DNA of 14,908 bases from Deltaproteobacteria bacterium UBA6106 (GCA_002428485.1 DIWM01000008.1:74836-89743); one strand, 5' to 3'. Shown: positions 1-6,871, counted from the first letter of the stretch. Numbers and translations are program-made. The notes: generated from the sequence alone by a model not told the origin.

Positions 1-955
1 TCTTCTTCATCAGACGCAGTATATTATTGTCGGAGGCCAGTGATGCCCGGAACCTTTTCCTTGCAACAGATATGGCGCTGTAATCGACCCCCATGAGGTC
101 TCCGATTTCTCTTCCATTCATGCCGCCGTGTCTATAGAGAAGCTCCATCGCCATACTGCGGGCTATGCCTTTACATCCTTTCTGGAGCAATTTACCGGGA
201 GGCAGTTGAAAGGATTCGGCAGTCGCCTGGAGGACCCTCTCCGGTTCAATATGACTGATGATCTTCTTCGCTGTCGGCTGCTCCCGTCTTGACGTAAGGG
301 GGCCTATTACCTGTTTCATGATCCGTTCTATAAAGGATTTGTCGCCAATGATTCCGAGCCCTTTTCCCTGCTTAAGGGGGTTGACCATGCGGGTGATGCC
401 GCTTTCAACAAAGCGTGCGTAGCTCTTTTTATTTCCTGAAAAATAGCCGAGTATCTCGGAGAGGGCAAGGAAAGGGTAGCGTCTTTGTTCTGTGGTGTAA
501 TCAATATAACTGCTCCATGAGTATCCTTTCAGATATGCCTTGTTCCCGGAAAGAGAGGCGTCTGATCGTTCCTTGACGCGGAGCGGGTTTAAGTGGACAT
601 ATCGGGATACCTCCAGGAGATAGCTGTCGGCATCGATCACTAAGGATTTATATCTACCTTGGTAGAGATGTCCTGCCCTTGTATGCCTTTTGTTAAAGAA
701 AGATGTATAGGAGATATTGAAGTGGCGCATAAACTCCTGGAGATTAGCCAAAGGGGTCTTTACGACAAGGTGGAAATGATTGCTCATGAGGACAAAGGCT
801 ATAATGTCTACCTGATAGATCTCTCCTGAACGCTGAAGGAGATCGATAAAGGTCTTCCGGTCATAGTCATTAAGGAATATCCTTGCCCGGGCATTCCCCC
901 GGCAGGTTACGTGATAATAGGCATTCTCGTACTGGATGCGAAGCGGTCTGGCCAT
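1..955 (-). CDS. REP-associated tyrosine (Y1/IS200-like) transposase with DnaA-like C-terminal domain, partial
   Basis: This frame is open from an ATG at 955 to the left edge (318 codons, no stop), so the C-terminus lies outside the window. The N-terminus MARPLRIQYENAYYHV is the usual start of RAYT proteins. The HUH metal-binding motif is N59-H-F-H62 within VLMSNHFHLVV. Y119 in RYVHLNP is the likely nucleophilic tyrosine. From about residue 255 a second domain follows, with GREIGDLMGVDYSAISVARK resembling the helix-turn-helix of DnaA domain IV. Members of this family nick single-stranded DNA at small hairpin repeats (family knowledge). Upstream of the ATG is pyrimidine-rich with no Shine-Dalgarno, so translation is probably weak. 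Two 33-bp hairpin repeats lie 26 bp upstream and are probably its own substrate. The family call is firm; the DnaA-like call is by motif only. Confidence 0.93.
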   Translation of the reverse strand, partial: MARPLRIQYENAYYHVTCRGNARARIFLNDYDRKTFIDLLQRSGEIYQVDIIAFVLMSNHFHLVVKTPLANLQEFMRHFNISYTSFFNKRHTRAGHLYQGRYKSLVIDADSYLLEVSRYVHLNPLRVKERSDASLSGNKAYLKGYSWSSYIDYTTEQRRYPFLALSEILGYFSGNKKSYARFVESGITRMVNPLKQGKGLGIIGDKSFIERIMKQVIGPLTSRREQPTAKKIISHIEPERVLQATAESFQLPPGKLLQKGCKGIARSMAMELLYRHGGMNGREIGDLMGVDYSAISVARKRFRASLASDNNILRLMKK

Positions 956-980
956 GAGGAAGGATAAGGGAAAAAGGAGA

Positions 981-1050
981 CAAAGTCAATGATAAAGATT
1001 TGACCCCATTGGCTCCCCAAAGTCAATGATAAAGATTTGACCCCATTGGC
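981..1050. repeat. Two direct copies of a 33-bp hairpin repeat upstream of the RAYT gene
   Basis: An identical 33-bp unit occurs at 981-1013 and 1018-1050, separated by TCCC (period 37). Read on the minus strand the unit starts GCCAATGGGGTCAAATC and contains GTCAA-N10-TTGAC, a small hairpin preceded by a GGGG tetranucleotide. This resembles the REP layout of guide tetranucleotide plus hairpin that RAYT transposases recognise. The right edge at 1050/1051 is exactly where IS3 orfA homology ends, so this is probably the terminus of the RAYT module. The role as a transposase substrate is inference. Confidence 0.8.
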
Positions 1051-1273
1051 GAGAGAGGTCTGCCACCATCTGCTTGAGCCTCCTGTTCTCTTCCTCCAGT
1101 TGTTTGAGCCTTCTCAGTTCGTTCATTCCCAGGCCGCCGTACTTCTTCTTCCAGCGGTAGAAGGTCTGCTCGGTGATGCCGGTCTTGCGGATCACCTCCT
1201 TTACCGGTGTACCAAGCTCAGCCTGCTTAAGGGTAAACGCGATCTGCTCCTCGGTGAACTTCGATGTCTTCAT
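986..1273 (-). pseudogene. IS3-family transposase orfA (IS2/IS51-like), 3'-truncated
   Basis: The ATG at 1273 has a good Shine-Dalgarno (AAGGAGGA) upstream. Residues 1-74 are a standard IS3-type OrfA. The helix-turn-helix KEVIRKTGITEQTFYRWKKK lies at about 24-44, followed by a leucine-rich coiled coil at about 50-73 (LRRLKQLEEENRRLKQ). Normal homology breaks after MVADLS (residue 74, base 1051). The remaining 21 codons are translated from the 33-bp repeats and are not transposase sequence. The usual DKE-type OrfB integrase is absent. The element is therefore dead, apparently interrupted by the RAYT module. OrfA of this family binds the IS ends, so the remnant could at most act as a DNA-binding fragment. 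Confidence 0.88.
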
Positions 1274-1348
1274 GACAAAATCCTCCTTCTCTATTTTGCC
1301 AGAAAACTAACATTTTGTGGTGTACAGTTTTTTGGGGGCAGGTCCTCA
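1051..1348 (-). mobile_element. Remnant of an IS3-family insertion sequence (left end plus partial orfA)
   Basis: The piece contains truncated orfA and about 75 bp of upstream DNA. The outer end on the minus strand reads TGAGGACCTGCCCCC followed by AAAAAACTGTACACC. This begins with the TG typical of IS3 terminal inverted repeats and runs about 75 bp before the orfA start. I place the IS edge near 1348. The other end and orfB are missing because the sequence switches to the RAYT-associated repeat at 1050. The exact outer edge is uncertain by a few bases because no partner repeat is left to compare. Confidence 0.65.
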
Positions 1349-1390
1349 AGAGCGCCCCCGAATCCTTGTTTTCTTTTGTTAATCTATTTT

Positions 1391-2071
1391 TTAAGGATTC
1401 AGACCACTTCTACTCATGGTGTCAGATGGGTTATTGGTACTTTTGATTATACTTGTCATAGCATTATCAACACTTCTTATCAATTCACTATATTTGAGGA
1501 CAGAGAAAACCGGGGCTGATAGTTGCTCTTTATCAACCTGATAACGATACACTTCTTTTAAATAAACCATAAGGTTTTTAAGCGACTCTTCTACTCCTTG
1601 GGGATACTTATCCCTATACTCTTTTACAAATTCATCGAGTTCTTTAACATATTCATCTATGAACCTGACCTGTGAACCAGAATAGCGATCACTAAACCGA
1701 ACAGCATGCGAAAATTCCGGTGTTGTATTCCAAGCCGACCAATAAAACTGATACTTAGACAAGATTTGCGCCAATTTAACAAAAGCCTCTATTCCCTGTG
1801 GAGCTCCAAATAAAATCAGCATCTTCTTGTCTGTGCTCATTTCAGCTGTTTTAAGCTCTACACTGAAATTACCTTTTTTTATAGCGGTAATCCTTTGAAG
1901 CAACACAGGCAAGTCTTCACGTATTAACTTTGCTATTTCTTGTCTAAATAAAATCACGAGAACAACAACAGTAATCACCCACTTTAAATTTCCAATAAAC
2001 GCCAATATCTCTGAGAAATATTTACCGTATGAAATACTGCCTATCCACTTCAAAAGGAAAGCCTTTAACAT
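1391..2071 (-). CDS. Membrane-anchored protein of unknown function (226 aa)
   Basis: I do not recognise a named family. The start is well supported: AAGGAGGT lies 4-5 bases before the ATG at 2071, and a promoter-like site lies upstream at 2133-2161. The N-terminus carries one transmembrane segment at about residues 24-42 (core WVITVVVLVILF). It is followed by a basic, amphipathic stretch with LPVLLQRITAIKKGNFSVEL, a layout common in single-pass proteins with a cytoplasmic juxtamembrane helix. The C-terminal 150 residues look soluble and charged, with LILFGAPQGIEAFVKLAQIL and a helical, acid-rich part around VKELDEFVKEYRDKYP. It ends with TAA at 1391, only about 40 bp from the IS3 remnant, and has no operon partner. 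It is a real gene by start signals and composition, but its function is unknown. A defence role could be guessed from the neighbourhood only. Confidence 0.8.
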   Translation of the reverse strand: MLKAFLLKWIGSISYGKYFSEILAFIGNLKWVITVVVLVILFRQEIAKLIREDLPVLLQRITAIKKGNFSVELKTAEMSTDKKMLILFGAPQGIEAFVKLAQILSKYQFYWSAWNTTPEFSHAVRFSDRYSGSQVRFIDEYVKELDEFVKEYRDKYPQGVEESLKNLMVYLKEVYRYQVDKEQLSAPVFSVLKYSELIRSVDNAMTSIIKSTNNPSDTMSRSGLNP

Positions 2072-2132
2072 ATTGACCTCCTTATTTATTTTAAGGCTAT
2101 TTCATTAAATGATAAAAACAGATATTGTTTAC

Positions 2133-2165
2133 ATTTTCTGCTTGATAATACAAGATGTCAAGCAG
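2133..2165 (-). promoter_or_regulatory. Sigma70-like promoter overlapping an 8-bp inverted repeat (candidate operator)
   Basis: On the minus strand a perfect -35 TTGACA (2161-2156) is followed after 17 bp by GAAAAT (2138-2133), about 62 bp ahead of the 226-aa membrane protein. The same stretch holds CTGCTTGA (2138-2145) and its exact reverse complement TCAAGCAG (2158-2165), 12 bases apart. The inverted repeat covers the promoter and could bind a dimeric repressor. The -10 match is weak. Confidence 0.5.
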
Positions 2166-2300
2166 TTTAACATCGCATTATACGAAGAATTTAACAACTT
2201 GCATCCAATATAGAATTATCTTCAGTCCTTCACATTTCCAGCAATCTTGTTTTTCCTTGGCCCTTTATTGTATTCACGAGCAACGTTAAACAAAGATAGT

Positions 2301-2494
2301 GGGGACGTTCTTAAGAAATTAAATAACTTTTCCTCCCTTCCAAAAAGTTCTTATAATTGGTTGTTTCCAGGCATTAAATAATATTTTGCCCATGGTTACA
2401 AATCAACTCTGCCAATAAAAAGCAATGGAAGGCAATATTGAAGGATGGCCCCCTCAGCGCCCCGATAGTTATTTAATTTCTTAAGAACGTCCCC
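2301..2494. mobile_element. MITE-like element, 194 bp, with perfect 28-bp terminal inverted repeats
   Basis: Bases 2301-2328 and 2467-2494 are exact reverse complements over 28 bp. Each end begins GGGGACGTTC and contains the palindrome TTCTTAAGAA, so each end can also fold into a hairpin. The 138-bp interior has no credible ORF. The ends share the GGGG(A/T)C start with the other short elements here. This fits a non-autonomous element moved by a RAYT or similar transposase. No clear target-site duplication is visible (flanks AAAGATAGT and TTCGTTACG). Confidence 0.8.
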
Positions 2495-2514
2495 TTCGTT
2501 ACGTCCCCTTCGTT
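2487..2514. repeat. 14-bp tandem duplication at the element's right edge
   Basis: ACGTCCCCTTCGTT occurs at 2487-2500 and again at 2501-2514, head to tail. The first copy includes the terminal ACGTCCCC of the MITE-like element, so the duplication repeats the element end plus six flanking bases. It may be a trace of the insertion or excision reaction, or replication slippage. Confidence 0.75.
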
Positions 2515-2643
2515 ATGAACCTCTTCGAGCTGTTCAAGGGTAGTTGTGAGGGCCACTGTTCAGCGCCCCCCGAGGTCTGAAGCGTGGAAGGTGTTGCGCA
2601 TAGTGAGATTGTAAAGACAGTTTTGTGCGGGGTTTCCGTTTTT

Positions 2644-2690
2644 GGGGGTTATTTAGGGGGTAGCAGGGGGGTTATTTTTCTTGACAGGGG
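2644..2690 (+). other. Four-run G-tract, possible G-quadruplex
   Basis: G-runs of 5, 5, 6 and 4 at 2644-2648, 2656-2660, 2666-2671 and 2687-2690 are separated by 7, 5 and 15 bases. The strand opposite to the OLD gene transcript is G-rich, 75-120 bp past the OLD stop codon. No hairpin terminator with a T-run is apparent there. Apart from this tract, the MITE and the promoter, I see nothing convincing in the 2072-2764 gap. Confidence 0.4.
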
Positions 2691-2764
2691 TTTTTGACAG
2701 CCCGTAAATGATGAAAATATGTTGATCGTTGCAGGGTTTTTGATAAGTAATTGAAAAATTCAGA

Positions 2765-4537
2765 TTAGCCGCCGGTACGGAAGGAATTGAGACCCACAAC
2801 AAGTTTCTGAAGGTCTTCAGGTATATTCTCCTTCTTATAAGCATCTACCAGCCGCGTGTCAGTAAGACCTATCTTGTACCTTTGGCTGATGAGATCGCGG
2901 AGCTTTTTTAGAACCTCTTTTCCTGAAACTATCTTCATTCGTTCTTCAAGATCGTCCCAAAGTTGGTCGATTCTCTCAGTTGTTTCTTGAATAACCGTAG
3001 CTGGGTCTTTACCTGAACTTCTAAAGTATTGTGTCCGCTTAGCAGCATACTGAGAAGCGGTTTTGGATTTGAGGTCAGATGACGCTTCTTCAAGAAGGTC
3101 TACAACGTTTATTCTATCGGGCAGCTCTTCTCCGGTGCGTTTACACCTGTCTCGAATAGCTTTATCAACTGCGCGCTCAACCACCGACGGGTTAAGCAGG
3201 TAGTTCTCAATTTCCTTCCTCCCGTGAATATGCACAAATGGAATGTACTCACTTAGTTTCTTCTCAATTTCTCCAATTTCCTCTTCACAGAAATAATCCC
3301 GATCATAGACTACCGCCAATTTGAGTGGACTACCGAGAGTACGCTCAATACCCCAGCCCACGGATCGAATTCGTTCCCAAGAGGAAAAGCCCTCCGATTT
3401 TATAGGTGTCAACCCTGTCCCTGTAGCCAGTTCCGGTAAATCCATGAGCCTTGCAAACCGACGGATAATCTTAAAATCATTGTCATCCTCGACAAAGACA
3501 ACTCGCCTGTTACGGGCAAGCTGAGTAAGGGAAATGTTCTGGATGGAGCCAATCAAATTAAGAGCACGTTGAACTTCCTCTATATCACTTAATCGCTTTG
3601 CAGAGGCAGCGGCCTTATCCACCAGAAGGATTTCTGACGGCTCAGCCTCGGAGATTATTTCTGTGGAATGAGTAGCCAATAGCACGTCTGGTCCTGTTTT
3701 TCGCAGGATGTCCAGAAGTTGCCTTTGAACATCAGGATGAAGATAAATCTCTGGTTCATCGATTACCAGAATGCTATTCCCTCTTGCCCGAGAGACATGC
3801 GTGAGCATCTGGCACCAGACCTGAAAACCAAATCCGGACCAGTACAGTTCGCGTGGAATTCGGCCTTCGATGCAAAACATTGAGATCATCTTGTTCATAT
3901 AATCAGGTGTTTCTGGTCGAGAAATCTCCATCCCTGGCCAGGTCGTCTTCACAAGGCTGGCAAAATCTTCGAAACCGTCCTGAAAGTAGTGCCAGTAATT
4001 CCTGAAATGTCGTGCAGCCCGATGTGTAGTAAGCTCTCGCATGACGGTATCTTTTTGCACGAATTCCTCGTTGTGATCTACAGGACCCAGTACGGGAACA
4101 ACTGCTACAGAGACAGGGAATTCCGTGTGGAACTCTTTGGGTGTTCTAACCCATCCGTCTTCTATCTCCGGGAACAAAATCACGCCACCATCCTTAGGAA
4201 AGAAGAGGTTGAGTCGATTGCCGTTTGATAGTGTGAATAGGACAGATGAGTCCTCTTCAGAATAGTCCGTGTGTACGTTTTCTACAGATATAGGTAGAGT
4301 ATCCTCGGATAAGACATAGCCATATCTTGGTGTTCTGCTTCTGCCTGAAATCTCCGCTTTTTTGACACCTGCCCGACGGAGACCTGACCAAAGAGCACGA
4401 AACACTCCTATGATCGTGGACTTCCCGCAGTTATTTGGTCCAACGAGGACATTCATGTCAGCCAGCCTGATAGAAAACTGCCGGAAGGCCTTGAAATTAA
4501 TAAACTCAACAGATGTGAAGCGAACAGTGTCTTTCAA
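2765..4537 (-). CDS. OLD-family ATP-dependent endonuclease (ABC-type ATPase + TOPRIM)
   Basis: This 590-aa protein has the full OLD architecture. Walker A is G33-PNNCGKST-41. An ABC-signature-like SGFGFQ lies at 234-239, and Walker B is ILVIDEPEIYLHP with D260 and E261. The switch histidine is H290 in LLATHSTEII. The TOPRIM half follows, with E350 in VVFVEDDND, D412/D414 in VVYDRD, and E442 in KEIENYLL. All expected metal-binding residues are present. OLD proteins use ATP-driven dimer motions to control a metal-dependent nuclease and act in phage defence or DNA processing. No UvrD-type helicase lies beside it, so this is a stand-alone (class 1-like) OLD rather than a Gabija GajA/GajB pair. 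Translation starts at TTG (4537) with AGAGGGA 9 bp upstream. No in-frame ATG fits better, and the conserved VRFTSVEFINFKAF follows at once. The gene diverges from the protease gene. Confidence 0.92.
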   Translation of the reverse strand: MKDTVRFTSVEFINFKAFRQFSIRLADMNVLVGPNNCGKSTIIGVFRALWSGLRRAGVKKAEISGRSRTPRYGYVLSEDTLPISVENVHTDYSEEDSSVLFTLSNGNRLNLFFPKDGGVILFPEIEDGWVRTPKEFHTEFPVSVAVVPVLGPVDHNEEFVQKDTVMRELTTHRAARHFRNYWHYFQDGFEDFASLVKTTWPGMEISRPETPDYMNKMISMFCIEGRIPRELYWSGFGFQVWCQMLTHVSRARGNSILVIDEPEIYLHPDVQRQLLDILRKTGPDVLLATHSTEIISEAEPSEILLVDKAAASAKRLSDIEEVQRALNLIGSIQNISLTQLARNRRVVFVEDDNDFKIIRRFARLMDLPELATGTGLTPIKSEGFSSWERIRSVGWGIERTLGSPLKLAVVYDRDYFCEEEIGEIEKKLSEYIPFVHIHGRKEIENYLLNPSVVERAVDKAIRDRCKRTGEELPDRINVVDLLEEASSDLKSKTASQYAAKRTQYFRSSGKDPATVIQETTERIDQLWDDLEERMKIVSGKEVLKKLRDLISQRYKIGLTDTRLVDAYKKENIPEDLQKLVVGLNSFRTGG

Positions 4538-4932
4538 TTAGTCATTCCCTCTTAGTCTGCTTTAACCATAATATGTAGATCAGCGAGATACACTTTATGT
4601 GGATTCGATGCAGTCTATTATTGGCGGCTCAGCGGTAAATTCATCTTTCCTTGGATGATAATGGAAACGTTTCAAGTAGACATTCCCCTTTCCCCGCTCT
4701 TTTTTGTATTGTATATTCATATTCTGATAGTGTGTTCAATTAATGTCAAGTATATTAGAGAGTTTTCTTGAAACATTATAGAACAAGGGAAAATAGCGAA
4801 AACACCAGGGCCTTGCAAAATAGAGATCATGGATTTTAAGGGAAATGGTACAGCAGAGAACATGACAAAAAGACCAAAAAATTCCTTGCAAATATAAGAG
4901 AATTGGACGACGATAGAAGGAAAAGGTGTTCC
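4538..4932. other. Divergent intergenic region between OLD gene and protease gene
   Basis: These 395 bp must hold the start signals for both divergent genes. On the minus side a TATTAT sits about 35 bp before the OLD start, but no good -35 stands at the right distance. On the plus side several AT-rich stretches (4730-4790) exist with no clear TTGACA/TATAAT pair. The short reading frames here look non-coding. No repeat or RNA gene was seen. Confidence 0.4.
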
Positions 4933-6270
4933 ATGTGGAATAAGCTTTTTCAGAGAATAATAGGAAAAACCATTCCCTTTCTGTTGCTCTGCCTGTTGTA
5001 CCTGGCCGGCATATCGGCATTCATTTTTTCCGACGCTCACGCAAAGAGTGCCGGCGAGGTTTTCGATATAGCCTCCAAGAGCACGGTGGTTATCCTCGGC
5101 TATGACGGAAAGGGAAAGGCCTCTTCTATGGGAAGCGGCGCGGTCATGCCCAACGGTTCGGTGGCAACAAACTGCCATGTGATAGAGAAGGCAACACGGC
5201 TGGCGGTGCGCTATCAGAAACAGGAATATCCTGCATCCAGGCAGTACACCGATCATGACAGGGACACCTGCTCCCTCACCGTGCAGGGGCTCAATGCCCC
5301 CGCAGTCACGCTCGGCAGCACACGGGGCCTCAGAGTGGGGGCCCGTGTCTACGCTGTCGGAGCGCCGCAGGGACTGGAACTGACCCTCTCCGAAGGTATT
5401 GTTTCGAGCCTGCGCGAGATCAAGGGCGGAAAATACATCCAGACTACTGCACCCATCTCGCCCGGCTCCTCAGGCGGCGGCCTATTCGACGAGGAAGGGC
5501 GCCTTCTCGGTCTCACCACCTTTTATCTCGCAGAGGGGCAGAACCTCAACTTTGCCCTTCCGGTGGAATGGATTGGCGAACTTCCCAAAAAACATGCGAA
5601 AGTCTCCAAGCTAGCAACCAGTACCGTAGACTGGATCAACAGAGCAATTGAGTTGGAGAAGAGAGAAGACTGGCCCGGTCTTATCGCCCACTGTCGGCGC
5701 TGGACAACGGCAGAGCCGAAAAACGTTTCTTCATGGTATTCTTTGGGCGTTGCTTACCATGAATCAGGCCAGACCTCCCGGGCAATCGAGTGCTACCAGA
5801 AGGCCCTGAGCATTGACCCGGAATTTGCGGATGCTTGGTACAATCTCGGCAATGTTCACCGTAAATCAGGCCAGACCTCCCGGGCAATCGAGTACTACCA
5901 GAAGGCCCTGAGCATTGACCCGGAAGATGCGGAAGTCTGGAACAGTCTCGGCGTTGCTTACCATGAATCAGGCCAGACCTCCCGGGCAATTGAGTGCTAC
6001 CAGAAGGCCCTGAGCATTGACCCGGAAGATGCGAAAGCCTGGTACAATCTCGGCAATGCTTACCATGAATCAGGCCAGACCTCCCGGGAGATTGAGTGCT
6101 ACCAGAAGGCCCTGAGCATTGACCCGGAATATGCGAAAGCCTGGTACAATCTCGGCATTACTTATAGATTGACTGGTCAGAACCAGCGGGTAATGGAGGT
6201 TTATCGGAGGCTAAAAGAAATTGATCCTAACAGGGCTGAAAAGTTCTTCAAAATTGCAGTACTGCCCTAA
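4933..6270 (+). CDS. Secreted trypsin-like (HtrA/DegP-type) serine protease with C-terminal TPR repeats
   Basis: I choose ATG 4933 (445 aa), which has AGGAAAAGGTG just upstream. An in-frame TTG at 4903 would add 10 charged residues before the signal peptide. The N-terminus (WNKLFQRIIGK, then a hydrophobic FLLLCLLYLAGISAFIF) ends in AHA-KS, a classic signal-peptidase I site, so the protein is exported. Numbered from 4933, the protease domain (about 40-225) shows the triad H82 (TNCHVIEK), D111 (DRDTC) and S180 (SPGSSGGG). No PDZ domain follows. Instead residues about 264-430 hold five TPRs built on ESGQTSRAIECYQKALSIDP, which bind peptides or partner proteins. Four of the units are nearly identical in DNA at an exact 102-bp period. 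The likely role is envelope protein quality control or a protein-binding periplasmic protease. The substrate is unknown. Confidence 0.9.
   Translation: MWNKLFQRIIGKTIPFLLLCLLYLAGISAFIFSDAHAKSAGEVFDIASKSTVVILGYDGKGKASSMGSGAVMPNGSVATNCHVIEKATRLAVRYQKQEYPASRQYTDHDRDTCSLTVQGLNAPAVTLGSTRGLRVGARVYAVGAPQGLELTLSEGIVSSLREIKGGKYIQTTAPISPGSSGGGLFDEEGRLLGLTTFYLAEGQNLNFALPVEWIGELPKKHAKVSKLATSTVDWINRAIELEKREDWPGLIAHCRRWTTAEPKNVSSWYSLGVAYHESGQTSRAIECYQKALSIDPEFADAWYNLGNVHRKSGQTSRAIEYYQKALSIDPEDAEVWNSLGVAYHESGQTSRAIECYQKALSIDPEDAKAWYNLGNAYHESGQTSREIECYQKALSIDPEYAKAWYNLGITYRLTGQNQRVMEVYRRLKEIDPNRAEKFFKIAVLP
5730..6150 (+). repeat. Near-identical 102-bp tandem repeats coding for TPR units
   Basis: The core ATCAGGCCAGACCTCCCGGG recurs at 5763, 5865, 5967 and 6069, an exact 102-bp (34-codon) period, with only a few differences per copy. 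Synonymous sites are conserved too. The copies therefore arose by recent duplication or gene conversion, and the copy number may vary between strains. Confidence 0.88.
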
Positions 6271-6306
6271 TATTAATGGATTGCCACTTGCAATACTTAT
6301 ACATTC

Positions 6307-6597
6307 TTAAAGCCCTTTACAGTCTCTAGCCTCCCATTCAATGAGTTTACCGTTTTTAATAACCTGTCGTTTCCCGGAGTATTGGCAGTATCTACTGACA
6401 ATGACATCACAATAGCCGGGTGTGAGCTCCGTGCCGTAGCAGATCCTCCCTGCCAGCTCTGCGGCGATGAGTGTCGTCCCCGATCCTAAGAATCCGTCAT
6501 AGACGACATCCCCGGGGAGGCTGCTGTTTTCGAGGGCGCGGTGTGCGAGTGCTACCGGCTTCTGCGTCGGATGATCGCCTGTATCGTCGCGCCCTAT
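6307..6597 (-). pseudogene. C-terminal fragment of a beta-class DNA (N6/N4) methyltransferase
   Basis: On the minus strand a 96-codon frame ending at TAA 6307 reads DDTGDHPTQKPVALAHRALE, then VVYDGFLGSGTTLIAAE and GYCDVIVSRYCQYSGK. This is the typical C-terminal third of site-specific methyltransferases of the N6_N4_Mtase family: the TQKP block, the SAM-binding FxGxG motif, then the final helix. The catalytic DPPY block and the N-terminal two thirds are absent. Upstream in the same frame are two consecutive amber codons (6598-6603). The usual DPF before LGSG is DGF here. It is almost certainly inactive and is the remains of an older restriction-modification or phage methylase gene, cut off near the 6707-6818 element. 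Confidence 0.8.
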
Positions 6598-6603
6598 CTA
6601 CTA

Positions 6604-6700
6604 TACATCGTCGATCCTGTCATTGCTCGAGATGAAGATCATTTGTCCGGGGAGGACCCTCATCGTGCGGACCTTTTTGCCGTTCGGCGCCTTCGGGACA
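6604..6700 (-). other. Unidentified coding-like remnant
   Basis: In the same minus-strand frame as the methylase fragment, beyond the two TAG codons, the frame stays open as VPKAPNGKKVRTMRVLPGQM followed by IFISSSNDRIDDV. The sequence looks protein-like, but I cannot assign it. It could be the degraded middle of the methylase gene or the end of another gene. It stops being readable at the edge of the 6707-6818 inverted-repeat element. Confidence 0.35.
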
Positions 6701-6706
6701 CCATGA

Positions 6707-6818
6707 GGGACATAGTTGACTATCTTGACTTATCACTATTTCCCCCATAGTCAACTCCATCCTCTTCTTTTGCATACCGGTAATAGAAAAGTTAGTCACG
6801 TTAGTCAACTATGTCCCC
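6707..6818. mobile_element. Short inverted-repeat (MITE/REP-like) element, 112 bp
   Basis: GGGACATAGTTGACTA at 6707-6722 and its exact reverse complement at 6802-6817 form 16-bp ends. A third, internal copy of the core (CCCCATAGTCAACT, 6732-6745) lies between them. Each end contains the small palindrome ATAGTTGACTAT or a close variant. The outer GGGGAC matches the 2301-2494 element and resembles the GGGGTC of the RAYT repeats. There is no coding capacity. Inference: a non-autonomous RAYT-type element inserted beside the methylase remnant. Confidence 0.68.
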
Positions 6819-6871
6819 AACTGCCCTGACACCCTGTTGTCAGAGAGTTATGGTAAGTACTTAAATAATGT

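Noticed and set aside
1360..1400. GAATCCTT...AAGGATTC inverted repeat as a terminator for the membrane-protein gene
   Set aside because: The stem is only 8 bp with a 25-base loop and overlaps the stop codon. It is not a convincing rho-independent terminator.
1037..1519. 160-codon plus-strand frame across the IS3 remnant and the end of the membrane-protein gene
   Set aside because: It is antisense to two supported minus-strand genes and crosses an IS edge. No protein-like motifs were seen.
2653..2844. 63-codon minus frame overlapping the OLD 3' end
   Set aside because: It is out of frame with the OLD gene, reads through the G/C-run tract and lacks a ribosome binding site.
2765..4537. Gabija (GajA/GajB) system
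   Set aside because: The GajA-like OLD protein has no UvrD-type helicase next to it. Its neighbours are a protease and a MITE-containing gap.
5681..5989. 102-codon antisense frame through the TPR repeats
   Set aside because: It is a shadow created by the periodic TPR DNA. It has no Shine-Dalgarno and repeats itself at the same 102-bp period as the sense frame.
5730..6150. Regular repeats that might suggest a CRISPR array
   Set aside because: The whole 102-bp unit is conserved and codes for TPRs; there are no unique spacers.
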